45,740 nucleotides of DNA. It comes from a virus. The position numbers were made by a program, and so were the translations under genes. The stretch is from IMG/VR virus record IMGVR_UViG_3300049827_000336, positions 1-45,740 of that record; one strand, given 5' to 3'. This document shows positions 5,967-14,310 of the stretch, piece after piece. Numbering within the stretch: position 1 is the stretch's first letter; each line of letters opens with the position of its first letter. The notes below the pieces were generated by a model. It had not been told where the DNA came from and did not search any database. It saw only the letters and a program-made list of their open reading frames with translations.

Positions 5967-7906
5967 ATCCATTCGCCGGCCAGTTTAAGCTAGGCACGGA
6001 GAAGCACCGGAAGATCTCCTCGTGGCTCGATGATAGGGTGAACCTCGCGCACGACGCCTACGACAGTCGCTTCTCCGACATGCTGAAAATGGAGAAGCAG
6101 TTCAACGCCTACGTTCCGACGAAGGATGTGGATCGGGAGCGGAAGCGGAAGAAGTCGGAGGAGGGCGAACACGACTATGTAACGATCGAGATTCCGTACT
6201 CGTATGCGACACTGATGACGGCGCATACGTACTATACCTCGGTGTTCATGGGAAGGAATCCGACGTTCCAGATGGCGGGTCGGCACGGGGAAGGGGAGCA
6301 GCAGACCCAGTGCGTTGAGGCGCTGCTTGATTATCAGTTCACAACCGGCGGCGGAATGGTGCCGCTGTTTGTTTGGCTGCTTGATCCGGGGCGATTTGGC
6401 TATGGCGTGATTGGCCACTTCTGGGACACCGAGCGAATCACGACCAGGCAGTATGTGGAGGAAGTACCGACGTTTCTTGGGTTGCCGATTCCAGGGGCAA
6501 AGCCGCGGAGAGTGCCGCAGCTCACCCAATCCGTGGGGTATCAAGGGAATCGGCTGTTCAATGTTCGCCCGCAGGACTTTCTGCCCGACCCGCGAAAGGC
6601 GCTGATTGACTTCCAAAAGGGTGAGTTCTGCGCCCGCTACGTGGAGATTTCGTGGCACGAGCTGAGCGCCGGCGAGCGGAGCGGGAAGTACTTCAACGTG
6701 GCTGCGTTGAAAGCGGCGCATGAGGCGACCCTACAGGGAAACATCGGGACAGTGACGCGGGATCGGGGGGCTGAGGATCTCGTGGCGCACTTGCAGCTTC
6801 CGGATAACGCCTTTGATGGGATTTCGAGCTATGAGATTCCCTCGGGGTTGGTGAAGGGGCATGAAATCTACGTTCGGCTGGTGCCGAGCGAGTGGGGACT
6901 GGGCGAGGGAGATGACTATGAAGTGTGGGTTTTCTCCAGATCCCAGACGGGAATTGTGTTTGGGGTGGAACCGCTGGGCTTGATCCACGGGAAGTTCCCC
7001 TTTGACATCCTTCTGAACGAGACGGAGGGGTATTCGCTGTTCAGCGCGTCCATGATGGATCGGGTTAGCCCGCTGAATGATGCGTTGTCGTGGCTTTTGA
7101 ACAGCCATATGTACAATGTTCGGGCGATGCTGAATAATCAGCTCGTGGTTGATCCCTCGCGGGTCGTGATGAAGGATGTGGAGTCGAAAGAAGCGGGAAA
7201 GATCATTCGGTTAAAGCCGGCGGCCTATGGCCAGGACGCCCGATCGGTGATTTCGCAGCTTCAAGTGGGCGATATTACCCGTTCACACCTTAATGATATG
7301 CAAATGTTCGAGCAGATCATTCAGAGGGTGCTCGGAGTCAACGACAATGTGATGGGGATGGTGAATACTGGTGGGCGGAAAACGGCGACGGAGGTCAGAT
7401 CGTCGACTTCCTTCTCCGTTAATCGGCTGAAAACGACGTGTGAGTGGTTTTCGGCGACCGGATTCGCGCCGCTGGCCCAGAAGTTGGTCCAGTCGAGCCA
7501 ACAACTGTATGACATGGGCCGGAAGATGAAGATCGTCGGGGACTTGGGCCAGATGGCGCCTCAGTTCGCGATGGTTACCTCCGATTCGATTGCGGGATTT
7601 TATGACTATGTGCCGGTCGATGGGACGCTTCCAGTGGATCGGTTTGCTCAGGCTAACCTTTGGCAGATGCTGATGGGACAGGCGAGGAACTTTCCGCAGA
7701 TCATGCAGGGGGTGGATATGGTGAAGCTGTTCGGGTGGGTGGCGAACCTGGCTGGGCTGAAGAACTTCAATCAGTTTAAGCTGCAAGTCGTGCCGGATGC
7801 AATGGCGATGGGGCAGGCACAGGCGGGGAACGTTGTCCCGCTTCGTGGTGGGCCGCCGCAGCTTACGGAGCCGGGCCAGGTGCCAATGATGGGGCAAACG
7901 ACATGA
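5957..7906 (+). CDS. Portal protein
   Basis: A 649-residue podovirus-type portal that would form the dodecameric DNA channel at one capsid vertex, docking the terminase and later the tail. Support comes from the length, its place directly after the terminase, an N-terminal charged helical region (SRFSDMLKMEKQFNAY) with a long stem-like helix, and the characteristic internal YGVIGHFW-type wing segment. The C-terminal part ends in a Gln/Gly/Pro-rich barrel-like tail. ATG 5957 overlaps the terminase end by 10 bases and the stop overlaps the next ATG (ATGA). Confidence 0.85.
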   Translation: MSLNPFAGQFKLGTEKHRKISSWLDDRVNLAHDAYDSRFSDMLKMEKQFNAYVPTKDVDRERKRKKSEEGEHDYVTIEIPYSYATLMTAHTYYTSVFMGRNPTFQMAGRHGEGEQQTQCVEALLDYQFTTGGGMVPLFVWLLDPGRFGYGVIGHFWDTERITTRQYVEEVPTFLGLPIPGAKPRRVPQLTQSVGYQGNRLFNVRPQDFLPDPRKALIDFQKGEFCARYVEISWHELSAGERSGKYFNVAALKAAHEATLQGNIGTVTRDRGAEDLVAHLQLPDNAFDGISSYEIPSGLVKGHEIYVRLVPSEWGLGEGDDYEVWVFSRSQTGIVFGVEPLGLIHGKFPFDILLNETEGYSLFSASMMDRVSPLNDALSWLLNSHMYNVRAMLNNQLVVDPSRVVMKDVESKEAGKIIRLKPAAYGQDARSVISQLQVGDITRSHLNDMQMFEQIIQRVLGVNDNVMGMVNTGGRKTATEVRSSTSFSVNRLKTTCEWFSATGFAPLAQKLVQSSQQLYDMGRKMKIVGDLGQMAPQFAMVTSDSIAGFYDYVPVDGTLPVDRFAQANLWQMLMGQARNFPQIMQGVDMVKLFGWVANLAGLKNFNQFKLQVVPDAMAMGQAQAGNVVPLRGGPPQLTEPGQVPMMGQTT

Positions 7907-8178
7907 CATCACCTATTGAGCGCCGGCGGATTCTTCGTGACCTCATTGAGAGTGAGGGGTGGAAAGTCTTCGCCGCGGTGGTACAGGCACAGCAAGATGC
8001 CCGTGTGGTTGATATGGTTTCAGCCCCGCTGGAGACCCTCGACGGAGCCTTGCGGCAGGAATTCACTAAGGGCGGGATCGCTGCTGTTCAACGGGTCATG
8101 CAGCTGCCTGAGGTGTTGATTGATGAACTGACTCAAGAAATCGAAAAGGAGGCCGAGAATGTGGAAACGGATGAGTAG
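7903..8178 (+). CDS. Small helical protein between portal and scaffold
   Basis: A 91-residue, mostly helical acidic protein (ERRRILRDLIESEGW at the start; LTQEIEKEAENVE at the end) overlapping the portal stop. Small genes in this slot of podovirus head operons often encode head-assembly accessory factors. The protein itself has no recognisable motif. Confidence 0.7.
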   Translation: MTSPIERRRILRDLIESEGWKVFAAVVQAQQDARVVDMVSAPLETLDGALRQEFTKGGIAAVQRVMQLPEVLIDELTQEIEKEAENVETDE

Positions 8179-9019
8179 GTTGATGGAAGCGGTAGAGTCC
8201 GACGCTGGCGCGGTAGGGGGTGAAGGCACCTCGACTACCGCTTCCCCAAAGGAGGACTTGTGGAATGACATGATGGAGTTTGATGACGATTCTCCATCTC
8301 AGAATGACGTGCCGCCGTCGGAAGGAGCCGAGACGACTCCTCCCATCGACGCAACTCTGTCCGAACTGGCGGCACCCCCGACGGTTGAGGAACCGAAACC
8401 TGCGCCGGCGCAAGCGCCTGCCGCCACTCCGCAAGAGCCGAGTGCGCCACAGACGCCCGCTGTTCAGCCGATGGACGCCTCGCCCGCTGCCCCTGTGGAT
8501 TTCGCGGCACAGAGGACAGCGTTTATGGACGCGCTCGAAAAGCGCTACGCCATTCCCGCGGAACTGGCTACGCAGTTGCTGACGGAGCCAGAAGTCGTTT
8601 TGCCCAAACTCGCCGCACAGGTGCATATGGCCGCCGTAGAGCAAACGCTCGCGCAATTGCAGGGGATTCTCCCGCAGGCGATCGAGCAGGTGACCGGGGC
8701 GCAAGTGCGAGAGAACCAGGCGAAGCAGGAATTCTATTCTGCTTGGCCGGAGTTGAAAGGATATGAGCGACAAGTCCTTTCGGCGGGGCAGATGTTTCGA
8801 CAGATAAACCCGTCAGCGACGAAGGAGCAGGCTGTTCAGGCGATTGGGCAACTCGCGATGCAGGCGCTTGGTTTGCAGCGAGCGGTAGGTGCTTCGTCCA
8901 CGCCGGCGGTCACGAGTGCTCCGAAACCGTTCCAGCCCGCAGGGGCAGCCTCCGCGCCGCAATCGGCGCCGAAACCTGCACCGTCGGTCTGGGAAGACAT
9001 GACACAAGACGTTTGGTGA
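8159..9019 (+). CDS. Scaffold-like head assembly protein
   Basis: 286 residues. The N-terminal half is acidic and very Pro/Ala-rich (about residues 60-110), followed by a helical middle (FMDALEKRYAIPAELATQLL) and a Pro/Ala tail with a short C-terminal helix (WEDMTQDVW). Composition, helicity and location immediately before the major capsid gene fit an internal scaffolding protein that shapes the prohead. The start ATG 8159 has a strong GGAGG 6 bases upstream and overlaps the previous gene by 20 bases. Assignment is by context. Confidence 0.7.
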   Translation: MWKRMSRLMEAVESDAGAVGGEGTSTTASPKEDLWNDMMEFDDDSPSQNDVPPSEGAETTPPIDATLSELAAPPTVEEPKPAPAQAPAATPQEPSAPQTPAVQPMDASPAAPVDFAAQRTAFMDALEKRYAIPAELATQLLTEPEVVLPKLAAQVHMAAVEQTLAQLQGILPQAIEQVTGAQVRENQAKQEFYSAWPELKGYERQVLSAGQMFRQINPSATKEQAVQAIGQLAMQALGLQRAVGASSTPAVTSAPKPFQPAGAASAPQSAPKPAPSVWEDMTQDVW

Positions 9020-9032
9020 AAGGAACTGAATC

Positions 9033-10256
9033 ATGGCAATTCTTGGTTTGAGGGGTACTGGTGATTGGGGCACGGACGAGCGGCCGAAGAACTTCCGCGA
9101 GTCGATTCTGTGGATGGAGCCGAATGGCAACGCGCCAATCACTGCGCTGCTGGCGAAGGCGCGCTCCGAGTCGACGGATGACCCGGAATTCAACTGGTGG
9201 TATGAGAAGATGCAGTCGATTCGGGTCAACGTTTCGGCCCAAGCGACTAACACTACCGCCACTGTGACGCTGACGCTGACGGGCACTCTGACGGCGAGCA
9301 TTACCGGCAATGGCACGGATCTTGTGGTCGGCGATGTGCTGATGGTGGAGCCGGCGGTAGACGCTACGCTGACCCATGTGGAATACATGGTTGTCTCGAC
9401 GGCACCGACAACTTCGACTCAGATCATTGTGACGCGGGCCGCGATGGATTCGACGATCCAGACGATTACGACCAACACGATCTTGATCAAAGTGGGCAAT
9501 GCGTATTCGGAAGGTTCATTGAGCCCGGCGGTCACTTCGCGGAATCCGACGAAGACGACGAACCTGTGTCAGATCTTCAAGACGGCATATGAACTGACCA
9601 GGACGGCAACCCAGACCTACGCCCGGACCGGCGATCCGCTGAAGAATGACAAGAAGCGTCGGATGTTTGACCACGCGGTGGCTATGGAGCAGGCGTTTTT
9701 GTTCGGTCGCAGGCCGGCAACGGAAGGCACGGGCGCGAACGGCAAGCCCCTGCGCTACACCCAAGGGCTGGTCTATCAGTTGATTCAGGCGGGTCGGTTC
9801 TCGCGCTTTACGGCGACGGCGACGGAAGCGGGCTTCATTTCCGCGTTCCAGGACTGCTTCGATTGGTCGGCGAATGGTGCGGGGGATGAGCGGCTGGTGA
9901 TCGGCGGGAACAGCTTCCTGATGGGACTGAACCTGCTGGTGAAGGCGAGTGGCCAGATCCAGTTCGGCGATACGGTGAAGTTGTACGGGATGAACTTGGC
10001 CCGTTACATCACGCCGGTGGGGAACCTTTACTTCCGCCGGCACCCGCTGTTTAACCAGTCGCAGGTTCTGTCCCGGTCGGCGATTTGTCTCGACTTGTCT
10101 GCAGTCAAGTATCGCTATGTCCAGGATACGATCACGCAGGACAACATCCAGGCGAACGACAGCGACACGAAAAAGGGCCAGTGGCTGACGGAAGCGGGGT
10201 TGGAACTGACCATTCCTGATACGTCGAAGTTCATTCAGAACTTCTACTACCCGTAA
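9033..10256 (+). CDS. Major capsid protein
   Basis: A 407-residue protein expected to form the icosahedral shell (HK97-like fold). The N-terminal stretch (NAPITALLAKARSE, then DPEFNWWYEKM) is a signature I associate with podovirus head proteins of the SU10-like group. A beta-rich insertion (about 75-150) is full of Thr/Ala, followed by a conserved ELTRTATQT and KRRMFDHAVAMEQAFLFG region. A good AAAGGA site precedes the ATG, and a strong terminator follows directly at 10268-10305, as expected for the most highly expressed virion gene. Confidence 0.88.
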   Translation: MAILGLRGTGDWGTDERPKNFRESILWMEPNGNAPITALLAKARSESTDDPEFNWWYEKMQSIRVNVSAQATNTTATVTLTLTGTLTASITGNGTDLVVGDVLMVEPAVDATLTHVEYMVVSTAPTTSTQIIVTRAAMDSTIQTITTNTILIKVGNAYSEGSLSPAVTSRNPTKTTNLCQIFKTAYELTRTATQTYARTGDPLKNDKKRRMFDHAVAMEQAFLFGRRPATEGTGANGKPLRYTQGLVYQLIQAGRFSRFTATATEAGFISAFQDCFDWSANGAGDERLVIGGNSFLMGLNLLVKASGQIQFGDTVKLYGMNLARYITPVGNLYFRRHPLFNQSQVLSRSAICLDLSAVKYRYVQDTITQDNIQANDSDTKKGQWLTEAGLELTIPDTSKFIQNFYYP

Positions 10257-10267
10257 TCGGGTAGGGT

Positions 10268-10305
10268 GGGCGGCTCGCATGACCTCCGGGCTGCCCGCCC
10301 TTTTT
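10268..10305 (+). terminator. Terminator after the major capsid gene
   Basis: Stem GGGCGG (10268-10273) with CCGCCC (10295-10300), further pairing in the intervening arm, then TTTTT (10301-10305). It lies 11 bases past the capsid stop and should reduce transcription of the downstream tail genes. Confidence 0.82.
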
Positions 10306-10321
10306 CTGGAGTCAAAGAATA

Positions 10322-11041
10322 ATGCCTAACGCAGACGTTAAGGAAGCAATCGCCCGGATACATAAAGACCCGAAGCTTTTTCGGGTTGTAGTTTGTGTGC
10401 CCTCGGGAGATGAGTGGAAGGCGGGAATGGGGATTTCGATGGCGGTTATGGCAGCGCATGTGGCGCTGACGCCAATTCCCGGATATACTCGGCATCAGAT
10501 TGCGTTTGCTAATGTTAGGACTTCATTGATCGCGCAGTCGAGGCATTCGCTGGTGGAGCAGGCGTTGATTCACTTCCGGGCGACTCACATTCTGTGGATT
10601 GATAGTGATCAGGTGTTCCCCGCGGACGTGATTCATCGGCTGGCGGCGCACCGGAAGATGTACGTCGGGGCGAACATCGTGACGAGGAAGATTCCGATGG
10701 TTCCCTCCGCGCTTGGGTTAAATCTCGAGAAACTGTGGACGCGTCCGGAGTCGAAGGGGCTGGAACAAGTCGCCTCGATTGGGACGGGGGTGGCGCTATT
10801 GAATACAAAGGTGTTCGCCGAGCTCGAAGTGCCGTACTTCGAAAGCTACTTTCATAAGGATTTCGGGAGGTATGTAGGGGAGGATGTGGACTTTTGCAAT
10901 AAGATGCGGGCGAAAGGTATTCCGGTGTTTGTCGACCATGATCTGTCGAAGGATATCGAGCACCTAGGGGAGTTCGCGTATAGTTTTCCAACGGCGTGGG
11001 AACAGGGCGACTTGCCAGGCGCGATGAAGGAGGCGGCGTGA
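10322..11041 (+). CDS. Glycosyltransferase of the GT-A fold (family 2-like)
   Basis: A 239-residue protein likely to transfer a sugar from a nucleotide-sugar donor. The GT-A metal-binding motif is visible in HILWIDSDQVFP (about residues 88-99). The catalytic-base acidic pair appears in YVGEDVDFCNKM (about 181-192), followed by the usual DHDLSKDIEHLG end. The Rossmann-like start (FRVVVCVPSGDEW) is also typical. It sits between capsid and tail genes, so it may decorate virion proteins or alter host surface glycans; the target cannot be read from sequence. It begins just after the capsid terminator. Confidence 0.78.
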   Translation: MPNADVKEAIARIHKDPKLFRVVVCVPSGDEWKAGMGISMAVMAAHVALTPIPGYTRHQIAFANVRTSLIAQSRHSLVEQALIHFRATHILWIDSDQVFPADVIHRLAAHRKMYVGANIVTRKIPMVPSALGLNLEKLWTRPESKGLEQVASIGTGVALLNTKVFAELEVPYFESYFHKDFGRYVGEDVDFCNKMRAKGIPVFVDHDLSKDIEHLGEFAYSFPTAWEQGDLPGAMKEAA

Positions 11042-11301
11042 TGGATGGATATGGGAATCAGGTGTCGATTGAGGATGGACTTTCCATCCCGACGGTACAT
11101 CTGGAACTTCGAGGCGCGCAAACGAAGCAGCTGGATAAGGTCGAAGCTGGTGCGACGGTTGAGGTCGTGCTGAAGGGGAAGGTGGTTTCGGTCACTGAGC
11201 GCGATGAAGAGGGGGTGTATTCGGGGAGTTGCTGCATCGAGTATACTCGGCTGAAGCTTCTCCCTGACAACGAATTTTCTGAGCTGGTGGAAGATGACTG
11301 A
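11041..11301 (+). CDS. Small beta-rich phage protein
   Basis: 86 residues from the ATG at 11041, which overlaps the preceding TGA (TGATG). It is mostly predicted beta strands (ATVEVVLKGKVVSVTERDEEG) with an acidic C terminus. Placement among virion genes suggests a head or tail accessory protein. Not recognised. Confidence 0.7.
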   Translation: MDGYGNQVSIEDGLSIPTVHLELRGAQTKQLDKVEAGATVEVVLKGKVVSVTERDEEGVYSGSCCIEYTRLKLLPDNEFSELVEDD

Positions 11302-11542
11302 GTGGATTCGCCATGCCTTCACGCGGGAGACTTACACTCACCCCGCGGCGCTGCGGGTAGATGTCGACGGAACTACGATGTATGTGGGGATGGCGACTTG
11401 CGGGACTGTGGAGAGCGCGGATAACTGGCAGATTAAGAAAGTGGTGACAACGGCGGAAGGTGATGTATCGATCACGTGGGCGGACGGGAATGACTTTTTC
11501 GACAACGTTTGGGCGGATAGGGTCGCGCTGACGTATATTTAA
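11294..11542 (+). CDS. Small protein of unknown function, likely virion-associated
   Basis: An 82-residue beta-rich protein with three Trp residues in its second half (ADNWQIKKVV, SITWADGND). It overlaps the previous gene by 8 bases. No family recognised; context is the structural operon. Confidence 0.65.
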   Translation: MTEWIRHAFTRETYTHPAALRVDVDGTTMYVGMATCGTVESADNWQIKKVVTTAEGDVSITWADGNDFFDNVWADRVALTYI

Positions 11543-11577
11543 TGGCACGGGTAATTCGGAATTAAAGGAGCGATTAA

Positions 11578-12063
11578 ATGGCAACAGGTGACGTAAGTTG
11601 GTTTAGACAAGCCCTGCTTGACGTTGGACTGAAGGTGCATAACCTCGAGACGGACACGCTGCGGATTGGGATCGTTACTTCGACGACGACTCCAACGGCG
11701 ACGACGGCAGATCCAAGGTGGGGAGCCGGCGGCACGACGAACTTCTCGACGAACCAAGTGGCGACGGGGGGTACGAGCTATACTGGGCCAAAGCTGTTGG
11801 AGATTAGTTCCGGTGGTGCGGGGACACAAACCTTTACCTTGGTATCGAACGTACCGACACTGCGGGCTGATATTATCACCCTTGCTCAAGATGCGGCGGG
11901 TTTCACGAACGGCAGGTGGGGGATCATTTACAATGATACTGCCGCGGGCAAGAACGCCCTTGGTTTCGTGGATTTGGGCTCCGATCGGTCGCTTGTTACC
12001 GGGCAGCTGGTGATCGACTGGAACGGCGCGACCAATGACATTCTGACGATCACGACGCCATGA
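11578..12063 (+). CDS. Beta-rich virion protein (decoration or tail candidate)
   Basis: 161 residues preceded by a strong AAAGGAG site. The composition is Thr/Gly/Ala-rich with alternating strands (IGIVTSTTTPTATTADPRWG; GTQTFTLVSNVP). It resembles the small immunoglobulin- or jelly-roll-like proteins that decorate phage capsids and tails. The start of the next gene overlaps its stop. Specific role not determined. Confidence 0.68.
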   Translation: MATGDVSWFRQALLDVGLKVHNLETDTLRIGIVTSTTTPTATTADPRWGAGGTTNFSTNQVATGGTSYTGPKLLEISSGGAGTQTFTLVSNVPTLRADIITLAQDAAGFTNGRWGIIYNDTAAGKNALGFVDLGSDRSLVTGQLVIDWNGATNDILTITTP

Positions 12064-12470
12064 GGGCCGCTCTTGCTGCCATTCTGGCTATTATGGCGCT
12101 CAGTGCTCAGGCGCAAGGGACGTGGGTTGGCGAGTGCACGGTTGAAAAGCCGTGTGCTGTTGTCGCCGACGTTCCTGCCGCGCCGGCAGGGGCCACGCTG
12201 GCGACCTGTACGCTCAACGGGGCTCCGGGTGGCGTGCAAACCAAGCCAATTGTCGCCAAGGCAACGCTGCCTGCGCCATTCAATACCAATGTCACGATCA
12301 AAGACCCGACATGCTTCTGGTATCCGCTGACGCTGGCTTCTGGAACGTACTCCTTTACGGCGGCGGTCGCTGATACTGGCGGGAGGTCCAGTCCTTTGAC
12401 CGACCCTTTATCTGTCACCGTGTTACAGCCTATCGCTCCACCGGCCAACCTCCGCCTCCTGGGAAATTGA
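12060..12470 (+). CDS. Secreted protein with Sec signal peptide and Ig-like region
   Basis: 136 residues. The start is a textbook signal peptide: MRA, then a hydrophobic core (ALAAILAIMALS), then AQA before Gln, matching a signal peptidase I site near residue 18. The mature part has four Cys (in GEC, EKPC, ATC and PTC contexts) and strand-rich segments (GTYSFTAAVADTGGRS), like an immunoglobulin or fibronectin-like domain stabilised by disulfides. It overlaps the previous gene (ATGA) inside the structural operon. Phage virion proteins do not normally carry Sec signals, so it may act in the periplasm, for example in superinfection exclusion; that is inference. Confidence 0.72.
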   Translation: MRAALAAILAIMALSAQAQGTWVGECTVEKPCAVVADVPAAPAGATLATCTLNGAPGGVQTKPIVAKATLPAPFNTNVTIKDPTCFWYPLTLASGTYSFTAAVADTGGRSSPLTDPLSVTVLQPIAPPANLRLLGN

Positions 12471-12519
12471 CCGTTTGCAGGGACGTTGTTCAATGACGAA
12501 CGTCTTCAGGTGACCTGAC

Positions 12520-13209
12520 GTGGCAATTGCCGTAACGAAATCCGTCAAGCAGACAGTGAGTGGTACCACCACAGCCGTTGCCACGCTCAGTAACACCACC
12601 ACAGGCCGCACGCTTGTTGCGCTTACCCTGTGGGATGCGGCGACGACTTTTTCGAGCTTTGTAGATAGTGCTGGTAACACTTGGACGCAAGCTGGAACCG
12701 AGCTTGATTACTCACCGGGCAAATGGAGGGTCTATTACTGCATCAATGCCACCGGAGCGGCGACGCACACCTTTACATTTACGATTGCGACAAGCGCAAC
12801 ACTCACCCTTGTAGTGTGGGAACTTTCTGACGTAGATAGCTTTATTGGCTTTACCAGAACGACCGATGCTGCGACTCCGTTCGCGTCGGGCACCGTCTCC
12901 ATCCCCGCGTCCACCGTTGCCGGTGTGTTGAGCATTGCCGGGCTAACGTCTTCAAACAGCAACGACACCGTTACTTGGACGAATGGTTCAACCTCCTTCA
13001 TATCTGAAGTAGACGGCTCGAACTATTGGACCTTCGACATCGGGTTCGAGCGCAATGCGGCGCAAGGCAGCGGCTACACAGACGAAGCTACTTGCACTGC
13101 TGCATTTTCAACAACAGTTGGAATTGGGGTGCTGGCGTTCAGTGAATACAGTGGCCCCCCGCCCGCCGCTCAGCGCGTCGTGGCCCCGGTCGTATCGGTT
13201 TCATTCTAG
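12520..13209 (+). CDS. Beta-sandwich-like virion protein, related in style to 13660-14310
   Basis: 229 residues from a GTG start. Almost entirely Thr/Ser/Gly/Ala-rich strands (GRTLVALTLWDAATTFSS; HTFTFTIATSATLTLVVWEL), ending in a short Pro-rich tail. It shares size, composition, GTG start and MAI beginning with the protein at 13660-14310, suggesting duplicated surface-exposed lectin- or decoration-type domains. The spacer before it holds an ACGTT/AACGT hairpin and a TCAGG/CCTGA dyad. Confidence 0.68.
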   Translation: MAIAVTKSVKQTVSGTTTAVATLSNTTTGRTLVALTLWDAATTFSSFVDSAGNTWTQAGTELDYSPGKWRVYYCINATGAATHTFTFTIATSATLTLVVWELSDVDSFIGFTRTTDAATPFASGTVSIPASTVAGVLSIAGLTSSNSNDTVTWTNGSTSFISEVDGSNYWTFDIGFERNAAQGSGYTDEATCTAAFSTTVGIGVLAFSEYSGPPPAAQRVVAPVVSVSF

Positions 13210-13218
13210 GAGCATATC

Positions 13219-13656
13219 ATGGCACGATTTGCAATCGCAGGACGGTCCAGCATCGCTGGCACGAACTTGCGTGGGATGTTCTCGCTCTACGCTCCGGCAT
13301 CGGTGGCGCTGAAGGTGCGGGAGGTCGGGGTTTTCAACACGACGACGACCGCGCTTGCAGTTGCCTTGGCGCGGTTCTCCGCAACGGGCACGCAAGGAAC
13401 CGGCTTGACGGAGTCGAAATACGATCCGGCATCAGTGGCCGCCAGTGGGACCGGATTCGCCGGCCATACGGCAGACGCCACAGTGGGCGATACGCTGGCG
13501 CAAGCGTCGCTCGGCGCGGCAATCGGCTCAGGCGTGATCTGGACCTTTGGCGACACTGGCATCGTGATTGCGGCAGGCACAGCCAACGGCATTGGCATCA
13601 TCATACCGACTGGCACCGGCCAGATTTGCGACTACTACTGCATCTGGGACGAGTAA
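13219..13656 (+). CDS. Small virion-associated protein
   Basis: 145 residues with AGGAG before the ATG. The protein is Ala/Gly/Thr-rich and beta-rich, with the pattern LKVREVGVFNTTTTALAVALARFSATG, a type I associate with conserved phage structural-region proteins. It probably folds as a beta barrel, as a head or tail accessory. No enzymatic residues seen. Confidence 0.7.
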   Translation: MARFAIAGRSSIAGTNLRGMFSLYAPASVALKVREVGVFNTTTTALAVALARFSATGTQGTGLTESKYDPASVAASGTGFAGHTADATVGDTLAQASLGAAIGSGVIWTFGDTGIVIAAGTANGIGIIIPTGTGQICDYYCIWDE

Positions 13657-13659
13657 GCT

Positions 13660-14310
13660 GTGGCAATTAGCTATGTCGGCGGCGCAAATGGCACGACCAG
13701 TGCCACGCTCCCCGCTTTCCAGAGCGGCGATATAGCGGTTGTCTTTGCGTTTCGTGATGGAAGTACAACCAACCCAACTGTTCCAACTGGCTGGACCACA
13801 ATTACAAATACGGCAGACGGTACATTGTGTTCTGCATCTATTGGCTGGCGGCGGCTAGTTTATAGCGACACAACCACGGGAACATGGACAAACGCTTCTC
13901 GTGTAGTGGTTGTTGTCTACCGTGGATGCGAGCCCTTTATCACGCCGGTCGGCGGAGGGGCGAACGGGGTAACCACGACGGTTACCGTTCCGTACACAAC
14001 CTTCACAATGACTCGCACGAACGGCACGAGTTGGGTTATCGGGCTGGTTGGGCACAGAAGCGTAGATACAAACATTGATTCCGCCACAATTACTGGAATG
14101 ACGGCGCGCACTTCTGGTGTAGATGCGACTGCGGAAGCTGCGGCATGGGATACGAATGGCGGCGTGTCGTCCTGGCCGACAACGAACCAGACGATCACCG
14201 GTACAGCGAGTGGGTCTGTCACGCGAACGGTCGAGCTATTGGCAGTGGCAAATTCCGTGTTCTGCGACTTGGTTCGCGCCCCCGGACAACCAGTTGAGAG
14301 AATGCTGTGA
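13660..14310 (+). CDS. Beta-sandwich-like virion protein
   Basis: 216 residues from GTG. Strand-rich with Gly/Thr turns (SGDIAVVFAFRDGSTTNPTV; WTTITNTADGTLCSASIGWR). It resembles the protein at 12520-13209 in length and N terminus and probably belongs to the same tail-surface or decoration type. Its stop overlaps the GTG of the repeat-protein gene. Confidence 0.65.
   Translation: MAISYVGGANGTTSATLPAFQSGDIAVVFAFRDGSTTNPTVPTGWTTITNTADGTLCSASIGWRRLVYSDTTTGTWTNASRVVVVVYRGCEPFITPVGGGANGVTTTVTVPYTTFTMTRTNGTSWVIGLVGHRSVDTNIDSATITGMTARTSGVDATAEAAAWDTNGGVSSWPTTNQTITGTASGSVTRTVELLAVANSVFCDLVRAPGQPVERML

Noticed and set aside
5142-5972. 276-codon minus-strand frame inside the terminase large subunit
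   Set aside because: Fully antisense to a motif-supported gene; Arg/His/Leu-rich shadow.
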